This document shows, piece after piece, positions 7,741-15,008 of a stretch of DNA of 64,000 bases. The number at the start of each line of letters is the position of its first letter. Position 1 is the first letter of the stretch. Origin of the DNA: Variovorax sp. Root318D1 (GTDB taxonomy: Bacteria > Pseudomonadota > Gammaproteobacteria > Burkholderiales > Burkholderiaceae_C); assembly GCF_001424835.1 (NCBI RefSeq), contig NZ_LMCQ01000022.1, positions 2,286-66,285 of the forward strand, given 5' to 3'. The position numbers and the translations under genes are program-made. Below the pieces are notes generated by a model that was given only the letters and a program-made list of their open reading frames with translations, ran no database searches and was not told the DNA's origin.

Positions 7741-7805
7741 AAAAAGGCGTCCGCACCGCGCAAGGGCCGCTCGAAAACGAGCCCTTGCGGGATGGGGACG
7801 CCTTT
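7741..7805 (-). terminator. Leader intrinsic terminator (attenuator) before nrtA
   Basis: On the minus strand a 10-bp outer stem (AAAGGCGTCC pairing with GGACGCCTTT; 7796-7805 with 7743-7752) encloses a second GC-rich hairpin (7759-7773 with 7778-7790, AAAA loop on the plus strand). It is followed by U-rich RNA with several runs of T down to about 7715. It lies between the promoter and the nrtA ATG at 7693, the position expected for a NasR/NasT-controlled attenuator. Confidence 0.85.
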
Positions 7806-7818
7806 GTCCGATGTCGGT

Positions 7819-7846
7819 GGCAAACACCCGCCGTTGGGTATTTGCC
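7819..7846 (-). promoter_or_regulatory. Hexaloop stem-loop in the nrtA leader (ANTAR target, P2 type)
   Basis: GGCAAATACCC and GGGTGTTTGCC form an 11-bp stem (one G-U pair) around the six-base loop AACGGC at 7835-7830. A at loop position 1 and G at position 4 are the conserved ANTAR contacts. It ends 13 bases before the leader terminator. Upstream, GGACC/GGTCC (7866-7853) can form a short hairpin in the P1 position, but with a tetraloop rather than a canonical hexaloop. Confidence 0.65.
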
Positions 7847-7877
7847 TGCCTGGGACCCAGGGGTCCATGTACTACTT

Positions 7878-7894
7878 CAGCAAACTGTGTGCCA
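7878..7894 (-). promoter_or_regulatory. Sigma-54 promoter for nrtABD
   Basis: The minus strand reads TGGCACACAGTTTGCTG, an exact match to TGGCAC-N5-TTGCT. The -24 GG is at 7893-7892 and the -12 GC at 7881-7880. The expected start is near 7868, giving a leader of about 175 nt that contains the hexaloop hairpin and the terminator. Confidence 0.85.
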
Positions 7895-7987
7895 GCTTTT
7901 CGAGCCCCTTATCCGCTATCAAATAGGCAGCAGGAGAGTGGCTAGCGGCGTGTTTCCCGGTTCACTGGAACTGAAAGCTGCTTGCGT

Positions 7988-8002
7988 GCACGATTGTTGT
8001 GC
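7988..8002. promoter_or_regulatory. NtrC-type enhancer dyad upstream of nrtA
   Basis: The sequence GCAC-N7-GTGC matches the NtrC dyad core and lies about 127 bases upstream of the predicted sigma-54 start, a typical enhancer distance. A second dyad at 8006-8019 has GCAC and GTGC separated by only six bases, so it is a weaker candidate. The rest of the 342-bp gap 7694-8035 holds the promoter, hexaloop and attenuator listed separately, and no gene. Confidence 0.6.
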
Positions 8003-8035
8003 GCCGCACCAATTCGTGCGCGCGTGCCCGCTTCT

Positions 8036-9316
8036 TCAGCGCTCGGGCGCCTCGGCCAGGGGCAGGTAATCGGCCATGGCGAGCATCGACTCGGCCACGT
8101 CGACGAGCCGGCGCTTCTGGTTCATGGCTGTCTTGAGCAACATCTTGTGGGCTTCGGCCTCGGTCATCCGGCGGTGTGCCATCAAGAGGCCCTTGGCACG
8201 CTCGACCAGCTTGCGCTCATTGAGCGAGGCCCGCACGGTTTCGAGCTCGTCGCTCATGGCCTGCAGGCGGCGCGATTGCTCCTGAACCATGTGGAGCACC
8301 GAGCGCTCCAGGTGCCGGCCGTAAGGGGCGGGCTCGGTGGCCTGGGTGTCGGCGTCGTCGAAGAACGCCGCGCCTTCGGTTTGGGGCGCCAGGGTGCCAA
8401 GCACTTCCTCGTACCTCTGCAACTCGCTGCGCGCCTGCGTGGTCTTGCGGGCGCACAGCTCGCGCAGGTCGGTGGCCAAGCGGTCCTCGACGGTCTTCAT
8501 GGTGTCGATGCGGCGCGTGCAGCTGTCGAACCACGCCTGGCTCAACCGGGGGTCGGGCACGGCCGCCGCGGCCGCCTGGGCCGACGTCACGCTCATCCGG
8601 CGCATGCGCTCGATCTCGGCCGTGGCCGCGTCAGACTGGCTGTGATGCCAGAGCGCCAGCACGCCGCTGCTGGAGAAATCGATAAAGACCTGGAAGCAAC
8701 GCTCCTGCAGTTCGATGAGATGAAGCCATTGCTGGCGCTGTGACTCGTCGCGGCGGCCCACGGCCAGCGAAGCGGCGCCGAAAGCGCGCTCCTGGCCCGC
8801 GAATTCCTTGCCCTGCATGAAATTGAACATCGCAACCAGGAGCCGCGAGATTTCGGGGTCGGTGGCGCCGTCGGCCGCTTCGAACACCACGGCCAGCAAA
8901 CCGGCAACGAGCTTGGCGAAGGCCGCGGTGGCCTGCGCCGGCGTGAGCTCGAGCGCGCCGACGCGGCGGCGCAGCGCGGGCAGGCCGTCGAACCCCGGGA
9001 GCACCCAGGCAATGCGGCTGAAGAGGCGGGCGCTGTTGCCGGCGGTGGCGCCTGGGCGCGCCTCGGTCTCGAGCTGGTCGAATCCGGCGCGTACCGCCTG
9101 TTCAAGCGCCAGGCATTCGGCAATCTGAGGATCGCGCTGGTCGGCGAAGCGGACGCCCCGCGAGGCGAGAAAGACGTTCGACATGCCGCGCTCCCGCTGC
9201 AGCGCGTGGACGAGCCGCGCGATCAGGCCGACCAGGTCGCTGGTGCGCGCGAGCTGGTCCAGCTCGTCGATTTCGCACTTTCTGGCGGCGATCAGAAAAC
9301 TCAGTCCGGATTTCAT
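8036..9316 (-). CDS. nasR: NIT-domain / ANTAR nitrate- and nitrite-responsive antiterminator (NasR type)
   Basis: 426 aa. Residues about 35-300 are the all-helical NIT nitrate/nitrite-sensing domain ([20 protein letters not shown] near the start). A coiled-coil-like linker follows, and a C-terminal ANTAR RNA-binding domain ends the protein ([15 protein letters not shown], then [15 protein letters not shown]). This is the architecture of Klebsiella NasR, which binds leader RNA and prevents termination before the nitrate genes. It lies directly upstream of nrtA on the same strand, and the gap holds the predicted target leader. It has its own sigma-54 promoter with an untranslated leader of only about 18 nt. 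The start at 9316 is the second in-frame ATG; one at 9352 falls inside the promoter. Confidence 0.9.
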   Translation of the reverse strand: MKSGLSFLIAARKCEIDELDQLARTSDLVGLIARLVHALQRERGMSNVFLASRGVRFADQRDPQIAECLALEQAVRAGFDQLETEARPGATAGNSARLFSRIAWVLPGFDGLPALRRRVGALELTPAQATAAFAKLVAGLLAVVFEAADGATDPEISRLLVAMFNFMQGKEFAGQERAFGAASLAVGRRDESQRQQWLHLIELQERCFQVFIDFSSSGVLALWHHSQSDAATAEIERMRRMSVTSAQAAAAAVPDPRLSQAWFDSCTRRIDTMKTVEDRLATDLRELCARKTTQARSELQRYEEVLGTLAPQTEGAAFFDDADTQATEPAPYGRHLERSVLHMVQEQSRRLQAMSDELETVRASLNERKLVERAKGLLMAHRRMTEAEAHKMLLKTAMNQKRRLVDVAESMLAMADYLPLAEAPER

Positions 9317-9343
9317 GGTGGGGAAGGGAGGGCGACAGGGGTG

Positions 9344-9360
9344 CTGCAACATCCGTGCCG
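9344..9360 (-). promoter_or_regulatory. Sigma-54 promoter for nasR
   Basis: The minus strand reads CGGCACGGATGTTGCAG, matching TGGCAC-N5-TTGCA except at the first base. GG (9359-9358) and GC (9347-9346) have the required spacing. The predicted start is near 9334, 18 bases before the nasR ATG. It lies in the 76-bp gap shared with divergent tsaD. Confidence 0.75.
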
Positions 9361-9392
9361 TGCGGGATTGGCACCCCGCCTACACTCGCAGG

Positions 9393-10454
9393 ATGCTTCT
9401 CCTGGGAATCGAATCCTCCTGCGACGAAACCGGCGTGGCGCTGGTCGAATCGCACGGCAACGCGCTGCCGCTGCTGCGCGCGCACGCGCTGCACAGCCAG
9501 ATCGCCATGCACCAGGCCTATGGCGGCGTGGTGCCCGAACTGGCCAGCCGCGACCACATCCGCCGCGTGCTGCCGCTGACCGAAACCGTGCTGGCCGAGG
9601 CGGGGCGCTCGCTGGCCGAAATCGACGTGGTCGCCTACACGCGGGGGCCAGGCCTCGCCGGCGCCTTGCTGGTGGGGGCGGGCGTGGCCTGCGCGCTGGG
9701 CGCGGCGCTCGGCAAGCCGGTGCTCGGCGTGCATCACCTCGAAGGGCACCTGCTATCGCCGTTTCTGAGCGCGGATCCGCCGGAATTTCCGTTCGTGGCG
9801 CTGCTGGTGTCGGGTGGACATACGCAGCTGATGCGGGTCGATGGCGTCGGGCGCTACCAACTCCTGGGCGAAACCATCGACGACGCGGCCGGCGAGGCCT
9901 TCGACAAGAGCGCCAAGCTGATGGGGCTGCCGTACCCGGGCGGCCCCTGGCTGGCCAAGCTGGCGGAAGAGGGCAGCGCCACCGCCTTCAAGCTGCCGCG
10001 GCCGCTTTTGCACAGCGGCGATCTGGATTTTTCCTTCGCCGGACTGAAGACCGCCGTGCTGACGCAAGCCAAGAAGCTGGGCGCCGCGCTCGAGGCGAAC
10101 AAGGCTGACCTTGCCGCATCGACGCAGGCGGCGATCGTGGAGGTGCTGCTGAAAAAGTCGATGGCGGCGCTCGAGCAGACCGGCCTCAAGCGGCTCGTGG
10201 TGGCTGGCGGAGTAGGGGCGAACCGAAGCCTGCGCGAGCAGCTGAACGCCGCCTGTGCCAAGCGCGGCGTGCGCGTGCACTATCCGGAACTGCACCTGTG
10301 CACCGACAACGGCGCGATGATCGCCATGGCGGCCGCCATGCGGCTGCAGTCGGGTTTGGCCGAGGCCAGCGAACGCTATGCCTTCGACGTCAAGCCGCGA
10401 TGGCCCATGGCTTCGCTGATGACGCCCGAGACACCCTCGCAGGTGCCCGCCTAG
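9393..10454 (+). CDS. tsaD: tRNA N6-adenosine threonylcarbamoyltransferase
   Basis: 353 aa, normal length for TsaD. It transfers the threonylcarbamoyl group to A37 of ANN-reading tRNAs in complex with TsaB and TsaE. Visible family motifs are [11 protein letters not shown] at the N-terminus, [13 protein letters not shown], the metal-binding [23 protein letters not shown] and the C-terminal CTDNGAMIA. The ATG at 9393 opens directly onto the conserved N-terminus. The gene is divergent from nasR, and its 3' end overlaps the convergent hydrolase gene by 65 bp. Confidence 0.97.
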   Translation: MLLLGIESSCDETGVALVESHGNALPLLRAHALHSQIAMHQAYGGVVPELASRDHIRRVLPLTETVLAEAGRSLAEIDVVAYTRGPGLAGALLVGAGVACALGAALGKPVLGVHHLEGHLLSPFLSADPPEFPFVALLVSGGHTQLMRVDGVGRYQLLGETIDDAAGEAFDKSAKLMGLPYPGGPWLAKLAEEGSATAFKLPRPLLHSGDLDFSFAGLKTAVLTQAKKLGAALEANKADLAASTQAAIVEVLLKKSMAALEQTGLKRLVVAGGVGANRSLREQLNAACAKRGVRVHYPELHLCTDNGAMIAMAAAMRLQSGLAEASERYAFDVKPRWPMASLMTPETPSQVPA

Positions 10455-11148
10455 CCGCAGGTCGCGGCGAGCGCCCGAGCGACGGCACCGGCAGCACATC
10501 GAGCATGTTGCGCCACAGCTGGCGCCACTGCGGCCAGTCGTGGCCGCCTTCGGTGGTGAAGACGCGGCCTTCGGGCAAGGCGTCGGCCAGCAGCTTGTGG
10601 TTGCTGGCAAAGCGGTCGTCCAGGCCGAAGCCGAGATAGAGCTGCGGCAGCTTCTGTCCCTGCTGGGGTTCCAGGTATTGCTTGAACCACGGCCACAGCT
10701 TGCGGTCGACTTCCTCGTCCGGCAGCGGGCCGGGTGGGGCCTGCCACGCGCGCAGGCCGCCGGCCTTGAGGATCTCGGCGCCGAGAACGCGCCGCCCGAG
10801 GTACGGGGCCAGCGCGACGATGCCGTCGACCGAGCCCGGCCTGGACAGTTCGTGGATCAGCGCGCCGAAGCCGCCGATCGAAATGCCCACGAGCCAGATC
10901 GATTTGTAGCCCAAGGCCCGCTGGGGTTCGATGACGTCCGCGTGCAAGCGCTCGCTCAGCGTCTGGTCGTAATAGTAGGAAACGTCGGCATCCACCAGCA
11001 GCGAATCGGCCGCCAGGTGGCGCTCGCGGACGGCGCTGATGAAGCCTTCGCGCTCGAATTCGTCGGGTTTCAGATAGGCGCCCGGCAGGAAGACCAGGAG
11101 CGTATCGGACCGTTCATCGTCTTTGGCTGACTTGAGGTGCGTGATCAT
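10390..11148 (-). CDS. Alpha/beta hydrolase
   Basis: 252 aa with an alpha/beta-hydrolase pattern. There is a strand LLVFLPGAY, a nucleophile elbow [10 protein letters not shown] (serine at about residue 94), an acid region GLDDRF, and a catalytic-histidine motif [12 protein letters not shown] near residue 205. No signal peptide is seen, so it is probably a cytoplasmic esterase or thioesterase with unknown substrate. The last 25 residues are Arg/Ala-rich, encoded where the gene overlaps the 3' end of tsaD, and are probably not part of the fold. A palindromic region lies about 80-120 bp upstream of its ATG. Confidence 0.8.
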   Translation of the reverse strand: MITHLKSAKDDERSDTLLVFLPGAYLKPDEFEREGFISAVRERHLAADSLLVDADVSYYYDQTLSERLHADVIEPQRALGYKSIWLVGISIGGFGALIHELSRPGSVDGIVALAPYLGRRVLGAEILKAGGLRAWQAPPGPLPDEEVDRKLWPWFKQYLEPQQGQKLPQLYLGFGLDDRFASNHKLLADALPEGRVFTTEGGHDWPQWRQLWRNMLDVLPVPSLGRSPRPAARRAPARVSRASSAKPWAIAA

Positions 11149-11225
11149 GGTGTGCCTTGAGGGGGCACCCGAATCCGCACCGCCGAGATTCGGTGCGCTT
11201 GCGAGACGCCCACGAAGAGGAAAAA

Positions 11226-11252
11226 TGTGAAAACGTCACATGATGTGACGTT
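11226..11252. promoter_or_regulatory. Nested palindromes, candidate operator upstream of the hydrolase
   Basis: Two overlapping dyads share a half-site: TGTGA-N5-TCACA at 11226-11240 and a 9-bp inverted repeat AACGTCACA / TGTGACGTT with a 3-nt centre at 11232-11252. They lie about 80-120 bases upstream of the hydrolase start on the minus strand. TGTGA/TCACA halves recall CRP/FNR-family sites, but the N5 spacing is one base shorter than the CRP norm. Confidence 0.5.
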
Positions 11253-11260
11253 ATCCGCTG

Positions 11261-11277
11261 CCCTATTGTGAATAGGG
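11261..11277. other. Small inverted repeat between hsp20 and the hydrolase gene
   Basis: CCCTATT-GTG-AATAGGG forms a 7-bp stem with a 3-nt loop, 60 bases past the hsp20 stop on the minus strand. No U-run follows, so terminator function is weakly supported. Confidence 0.35.
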
Positions 11278-11337
11278 AGTGCGAATAAAGTCAAAAACAA
11301 AAGTTAACGACACTTTCCTCTCGGGGGCTTTGCAAGA

Positions 11338-11709
11338 TCAGTTGATCTGCAGCGCAGAAACCTGGCTGGCGGGCACCTTTTTGCCGAGTTTCAGCGTGAG
11401 CACGCCGTTTTCGAGCTTGGCTTCGCTGGCAGCCACGTCGATGTCCAGCGGCAGCTCGTACGCAGCCTTGAACTGGCGCTTGGCTTCGGCCTTGCTGTCG
11501 ATGCGAACCACGGCACCTTCGATGCCAATTGTGAGGTCTTCGCGCGAGAAGCCCGGCACATCGAGGGAGAGCGTCCAGCTCTTGTCGTCCTGTTCGACGA
11601 GCGGCGAGCGGCTTGCTCCAGCGAAGGCTTCGTTCACGAAGCGCTCGAAGGCGCGATCATACGAGCGGGGAGCGAAGCGGGCCGTGCGAAGGGTGGGTGC
11701 GAAAAACAT
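11338..11709 (-). CDS. Small heat shock protein, Hsp20 / alpha-crystallin family
   Basis: 123 aa. The alpha-crystallin domain covers about residues 38-115 and includes WTLSLDVPGFSREDLTIGIEGAVVRI (part cited for position) and the closing LENGVLTLKLGKK, with the AxxxxGVL-type motif. The C-terminal tail lacks a clear IxI motif (it ends SALQIN). It should be an ATP-independent holdase for unfolding proteins. The ATG at 11709 has AGGAG seven bases upstream. It is monocistronic by context. A CTTGAAA heptamer resembling a heat-shock -35 lies about 110 bp upstream, but a matching -10 element at proper spacing was not found. Confidence 0.88.
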   Translation of the reverse strand: MFFAPTLRTARFAPRSYDRAFERFVNEAFAGASRSPLVEQDDKSWTLSLDVPGFSREDLTIGIEGAVVRIDSKAEAKRQFKAAYELPLDIDVAASEAKLENGVLTLKLGKKVPASQVSALQIN

Positions 11710-11831
11710 TTGAAAACTCCTGAATGAACACAATGGGGACAAGGAATGTGTGTCCCTTACACTGCGCGGCCATTCAATCCTGAGTGCCGCTTGACACCTC
11801 ATCTAGGCATCGCCGCACCCGTTTCAAGACA

Positions 11832-13130
11832 ATGAACCCCCCCTTTATTTGGCGTCGCAAGGCCTTGAAATTTGCAGCGCTGGCGCTATGCGCAGCGCCC
11901 TTTGCCGCGCAGGCCCAGGCACCCACGGCGCCGCCCGCCCCCATTCGACTGGCGCTGATCGAAAGCATGAGCGGCCCATTCGCCAACACGGGCGAGGCGG
12001 TGTTCCGCAACCTGCTGTGGGCCGTGGAACGCGTCAATGCGCGCGGCGGCGTCAAGCTGCCGGGTGTGCCTGGTGGCGCACGGCCGCTGCAGCTCGACCG
12101 CTATGACAGCAAGGGGCAGAACGAGGAAGCGCTGTCGGCCCTGCGCGCGGCCATGGACGACGGCGCGCGCATCGTGCTGCAGGGCAACTCCTCGGCCACC
12201 GCCGCGGCGCTGGTCGATGCCATCGAGAAGAACAACGAGCGCGATCCCTCGCGGCGCGTGATCTTTCTCAACTACGCGGCCGTCGATCCAGTGCTCACCA
12301 ACGAGCGCTGCAGCTTCTGGCACTTTCGCTTCGACGCTCATGCCGACATGCGCGTGGCCGCGCTGATGGAAGTGGTGAAGGACGATGCGGCGCTAAAGCG
12401 CGCATACCTCATCGGCCAGGACTACAGCTTTGGCCAGGCGGTGCTGCGCGAATCGAAGCGCCAACTGGGCGTGCAACGGCCGGACGTGGAAATCGTCGGG
12501 GACGAGCTGCACCCCATGGGCAGGGTGAAGGACTTCGCGCCCTACGCCAGCAAGATCATTGCGAGCGGCGCGCAGGCTGTGTTCACCGGAAATTGGGGCA
12601 ACGACCTCACGCTGCTGGTGAAGGCGGCGCGCGAGGCCGGATTCAACGGCACCTTCTATACCTTCTATGGCAACGCGCTCGGTGCGCCCGCGGCCATCGG
12701 CGACGCCGGCATCGGCCGCGTGATCGCGGTGGCCGACTGGCTGCCCAACGTGCAGACCGCGCAGTCGGAGACGTTCTACCGCGCCTTCCGCACGCGCTTT
12801 CCCAAGCCGGCCGACGACTACGTGCACATGCGCATGCAACTGCTCGTGGAGTCGCTCGCGCAGTCGATCGAACGCGCGGGCAGTGTCGAGGCAGTGGCCC
12901 TCGCGCGAGCACTCGAGCAGGCCGACGTGAGCCTTTATGGACAGCGCGGCCGCATGCGCGCGGCCGACCACCAGTTTCAGCAGCAGCTCGTGGTGGGCGT
13001 GATGGACAAACAGGGCCGACCGGGTGTGCAGTTCGATGTCGAAGGGTCGGGCTACGGCTTTCGCGTGATCAAGACCATTGCACCTGAACGCGCCGAACTG
13101 CCGACCAGCTGCAAAATGAAAAGAATCTAG
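11832..13130 (+). CDS. Branched-chain amino acid type ABC substrate-binding protein (periplasmic)
   Basis: 432 aa with a cleavable signal peptide (KFAALALCAAPFAAQAQA, about residues 9-27) and a type-1 periplasmic binding fold. It opens with IRLALIESMSGPFANTGEA and also contains FTGNWGNDLTLLVKAAREAG. Proteins of this family bind amino acids, amides or aromatic compounds for Liv-type ABC importers. No permease or ATPase genes are adjacent, so it is an orphan binding protein, and its partner may be the livGFHM set at 44220 or one elsewhere. An aminotransferase starts 11 bp downstream, suggesting co-expression. The start at 11832 gives the signal peptide; an upstream in-frame ATG would spoil it. 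Confidence 0.85.
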   Translation: MNPPFIWRRKALKFAALALCAAPFAAQAQAPTAPPAPIRLALIESMSGPFANTGEAVFRNLLWAVERVNARGGVKLPGVPGGARPLQLDRYDSKGQNEEALSALRAAMDDGARIVLQGNSSATAAALVDAIEKNNERDPSRRVIFLNYAAVDPVLTNERCSFWHFRFDAHADMRVAALMEVVKDDAALKRAYLIGQDYSFGQAVLRESKRQLGVQRPDVEIVGDELHPMGRVKDFAPYASKIIASGAQAVFTGNWGNDLTLLVKAAREAGFNGTFYTFYGNALGAPAAIGDAGIGRVIAVADWLPNVQTAQSETFYRAFRTRFPKPADDYVHMRMQLLVESLAQSIERAGSVEAVALARALEQADVSLYGQRGRMRAADHQFQQQLVVGVMDKQGRPGVQFDVEGSGYGFRVIKTIAPERAELPTSCKMKRI

Positions 13131-13141
13131 GAAACGAAGAC

Positions 13142-14302
13142 ATGCGCGAAGCCATTCACAACCTCGAAGCCTCCAAGATCCGGGAGGTTGCCAATGCCGG
13201 GCTCGGCCGCGACGACGTGCTCGCGTTCTGGTTCGGCGAAAGCGACGAGGTCACGCCCGAGGTGATCCGACAGGCGGCCATCGACTCGCTGCAGCGCGGC
13301 GAAACTTTTTATGCGCACAACCTCGGGCTGCCCGAACTGCGCGAGGCGATCGCCGGCTACACAAGCAAGCTGCATCCCAAGGTCGATGCGTCGCGCATCG
13401 CCGTCACCTCCGGCGGCGTCAGCGCGCTGATGCTGGCGGTGCAGGCGCTGGTCGACGCAGGCGACGAGGTGGTCGCGGTCACGCCGGTGTGGCCCAACCT
13501 CACGGCGCAACCCGCCATCCTCGGTGCTCACGTGCGCACGGTGTCGCTGGTGCCCGCTGACGGGCAGTGGACGCTCGACCTGGCCGCTTTGCGCAAGGCG
13601 GTCACGCCGAAGACCAAGCTCTTGATCGTCAATGCGCCCAACAACCCCACCGGCTGGACCATGACGCGCGAAGAGCAGCAGGCCGTGCTGGACCACTGCC
13701 GCGAAACCGGCACCTGGATCCTGGCCGACGAGGTGTACGAGCGCCTTTACTTCGAATCGACGCCCAACGGCTGCGCACCCAGCTTTCTCGACATATCGAA
13801 GCCCGACGACCGGCTGGTGGTGACGCACAGCTTCTCGAAGAGCTTCCTCATGACCGGCTGGCGCCTGGGCTGGCTCGTGCTGCCGCCCGCGTTGGTCGAG
13901 GGCATCGGTAAGCTGATCGAGTTCAACACCTCCTGCGCCAGCGTCTTCACCCAGCGCGCCGCCGTCGCCGCCATTGAACACACCGCCGAGATCACGCCCC
14001 GCGTGGTCGCCCACCTGAAGCAGTGCCGCGACACCCTCGTGCCCCTCCTGGCCGCACTCCCCGGCGTTCAGGTCGCCCCCGCCAAAGGCGGCATGTACGC
14101 CTTCTTCCGCCTCGAAGGCTTCGGCGATTCCCTCGACCTGGCCAAACGCCTGGTCGTCGAAGCCGGCCTCGGCCTCGCTCCCGGCAACGCCTTCGCCCCG
14201 GAAGCGCAAGGCTGGCTGCGCTGGTGCTTCGCCTCCAAAGACCCCCAGCGACTTGTCCAAGGCGTCGAGCGCCTGAAAACCTGGCTCGCCGCCCAGAAAT
14301 AG
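13142..14302 (+). CDS. Class I/II pyridoxal-phosphate aminotransferase
   Basis: 386 aa, standard for fold-type I aminotransferases. Visible features are the cofactor-binding TSGGVSALML region, NAPNNPTGWTM, the aspartate in ILADEVYERLYF, the Schiff-base lysine in SFSKSFLMTGWRLGW, and a C-terminal WLRWCFA segment with the carboxylate-binding arginine. It probably transfers amino groups between an L-amino acid and a 2-oxo acid; substrate specificity cannot be read from sequence. It lies 11 bp behind the orphan amino-acid binding protein on the same strand, so a role in using the imported compound is plausible. Confidence 0.88.
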   Translation: MREAIHNLEASKIREVANAGLGRDDVLAFWFGESDEVTPEVIRQAAIDSLQRGETFYAHNLGLPELREAIAGYTSKLHPKVDASRIAVTSGGVSALMLAVQALVDAGDEVVAVTPVWPNLTAQPAILGAHVRTVSLVPADGQWTLDLAALRKAVTPKTKLLIVNAPNNPTGWTMTREEQQAVLDHCRETGTWILADEVYERLYFESTPNGCAPSFLDISKPDDRLVVTHSFSKSFLMTGWRLGWLVLPPALVEGIGKLIEFNTSCASVFTQRAAVAAIEHTAEITPRVVAHLKQCRDTLVPLLAALPGVQVAPAKGGMYAFFRLEGFGDSLDLAKRLVVEAGLGLAPGNAFAPEAQGWLRWCFASKDPQRLVQGVERLKTWLAAQK

Positions 14303-14303
14303 G

Positions 14304-14437
14304 CGCCACGCCAAAATCGCGCCCGGCGAAGCCCGGGCCGTTCGGGAACACCGCGGAACCGGCTTTGCCGGGCCGCCAGTGTTGCCCCACTGAGGGGGAA
14401 CGAGCTACACGAAGTGAGCGAGAACGGGGGAGGGTTA
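14304..14437. repeat. Dispersed GC-rich intergenic repeat
   Basis: The stretch between the aminotransferase and the rpsO promoter has imperfect palindromes (CCCGGCGAAGCCCGGG) and a tail with the pattern CGAAGTGAGCGAG followed by GGGGG. The tail resembles, in reverse complement, the element before nuoG. This looks like a Comamonadaceae-type intergenic repeat and may act as a 3' hairpin for the aminotransferase mRNA. It has no coding potential. Confidence 0.55.
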
Positions 14438-14496
14438 TAATCCCATGGCTTTGCATGCCGCAAGGCGCACGGTGAGGGCAGTTCCAGCGCTCACCG
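14436..14496 (+). promoter_or_regulatory. Candidate rpsO -10 box and leader hairpin
   Basis: A perfect TATAAT lies at 14436-14441 with no good -35 upstream. The leader that would follow contains a 7-bp hairpin (CGGTGAG / CTCACCG, 14470-14476 with 14490-14496) about 30 bases before the rpsO start. A structured leader fits the known autoregulation of S15, but the fold does not obviously match the E. coli pseudoknot. Confidence 0.45.
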
Positions 14497-14528
14497 CAAG
14501 TCAAACATCCCGGAACAAGGAAATCATC

Positions 14529-14795
14529 ATGATCGCAGCCTCCATCAAGGCCGAAGTCGTCAAGGACAACGCCCGCGCCGCCAACGACACCGGCAGCCCG
14601 GAAGTGCAAGTTGCACTGCTGACCGCCCGTATCAACGAGCTCACCCCCCACTTCAAGACGCACGCCAAGGACCACCATGGTCGTCGCGGCCTGCTGCGCA
14701 TGGTGAGCCGCCGCCGCAAGCTCCTGGACTATCTCAAGTCCAAGGACGCCGACCGCTACACCGCGCTGATCGCCAAGCTGGGTCTGCGCAAGTAA
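14529..14795 (+). CDS. rpsO: 30S ribosomal protein S15
   Basis: 88 aa, exactly the family length. It has the conserved [22 protein letters not shown] core (part cited), [21 protein letters not shown], and ends in LGLRK. It binds 16S rRNA at the central three-way junction early in small-subunit assembly. The ATG at 14529 follows an AAGGAAA ribosome-binding site. A longer in-frame start at 14445 adds non-conserved residues and is rejected. It is followed by an intrinsic terminator and then pnp, the classical rpsO-pnp order. Confidence 0.98.
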   Translation: MIAASIKAEVVKDNARAANDTGSPEVQVALLTARINELTPHFKTHAKDHHGRRGLLRMVSRRRKLLDYLKSKDADRYTALIAKLGLRK

Positions 14796-14808
14796 ACCGA
14801 ATCGCATG

Positions 14809-14848
14809 AAAAAACGCCTGGGTTAGTCCGCTAGCTCAGGCGTTTTTT
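14809..14848. terminator. Intrinsic terminator after rpsO (bidirectional)
   Basis: AAAAAACGCCTG pairs with CAGGCGTTTTTT across a 16-nt loop: a 12-bp stem whose ends supply A and T runs on both strands. It separates rpsO from pnp, so some pnp transcription must come from readthrough or a promoter in 14849-15008. Confidence 0.9.
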
Positions 14849-14883
14849 ACTTCGCGATCCCACTTTCGGAGTGCCAAAACAGA

Positions 14884-14932
14884 GCGAAGCTGTGTCATTC
14901 CAATGAAGTTCCCGCCGAGCTTCGCTGGAATG
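14884..14932 (+). promoter_or_regulatory. Interleaved inverted repeats in the pnp leader
   Basis: Two pairs of complementary segments interlock in the order A-B-A'-B': GCGAAGCT (14884-14891) with AGCTTCGC (14918-14925), and CATTCCA (14896-14902) with TGGAATG (14926-14932). The two stems cannot both form as simple hairpins, so the leader can switch or, less likely, form a pseudoknot. PNPase is known to autoregulate through its leader in enterobacteria; the link here is inference. Confidence 0.5.
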
Positions 14933-15008
14933 GCATCGTGTTCTGAGAAGCCTCCGCCCCTGCGGAACTGCTGAATGCAGGTCTCCGCCATCAAAACAGG
15001 AGCAAAAC

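Noticed and set aside
8006-8019. Second NtrC dyad taken as a full site
   Set aside because: It has six rather than seven bases between halves. It is kept only as a weak accessory candidate in the nrtA upstream region.
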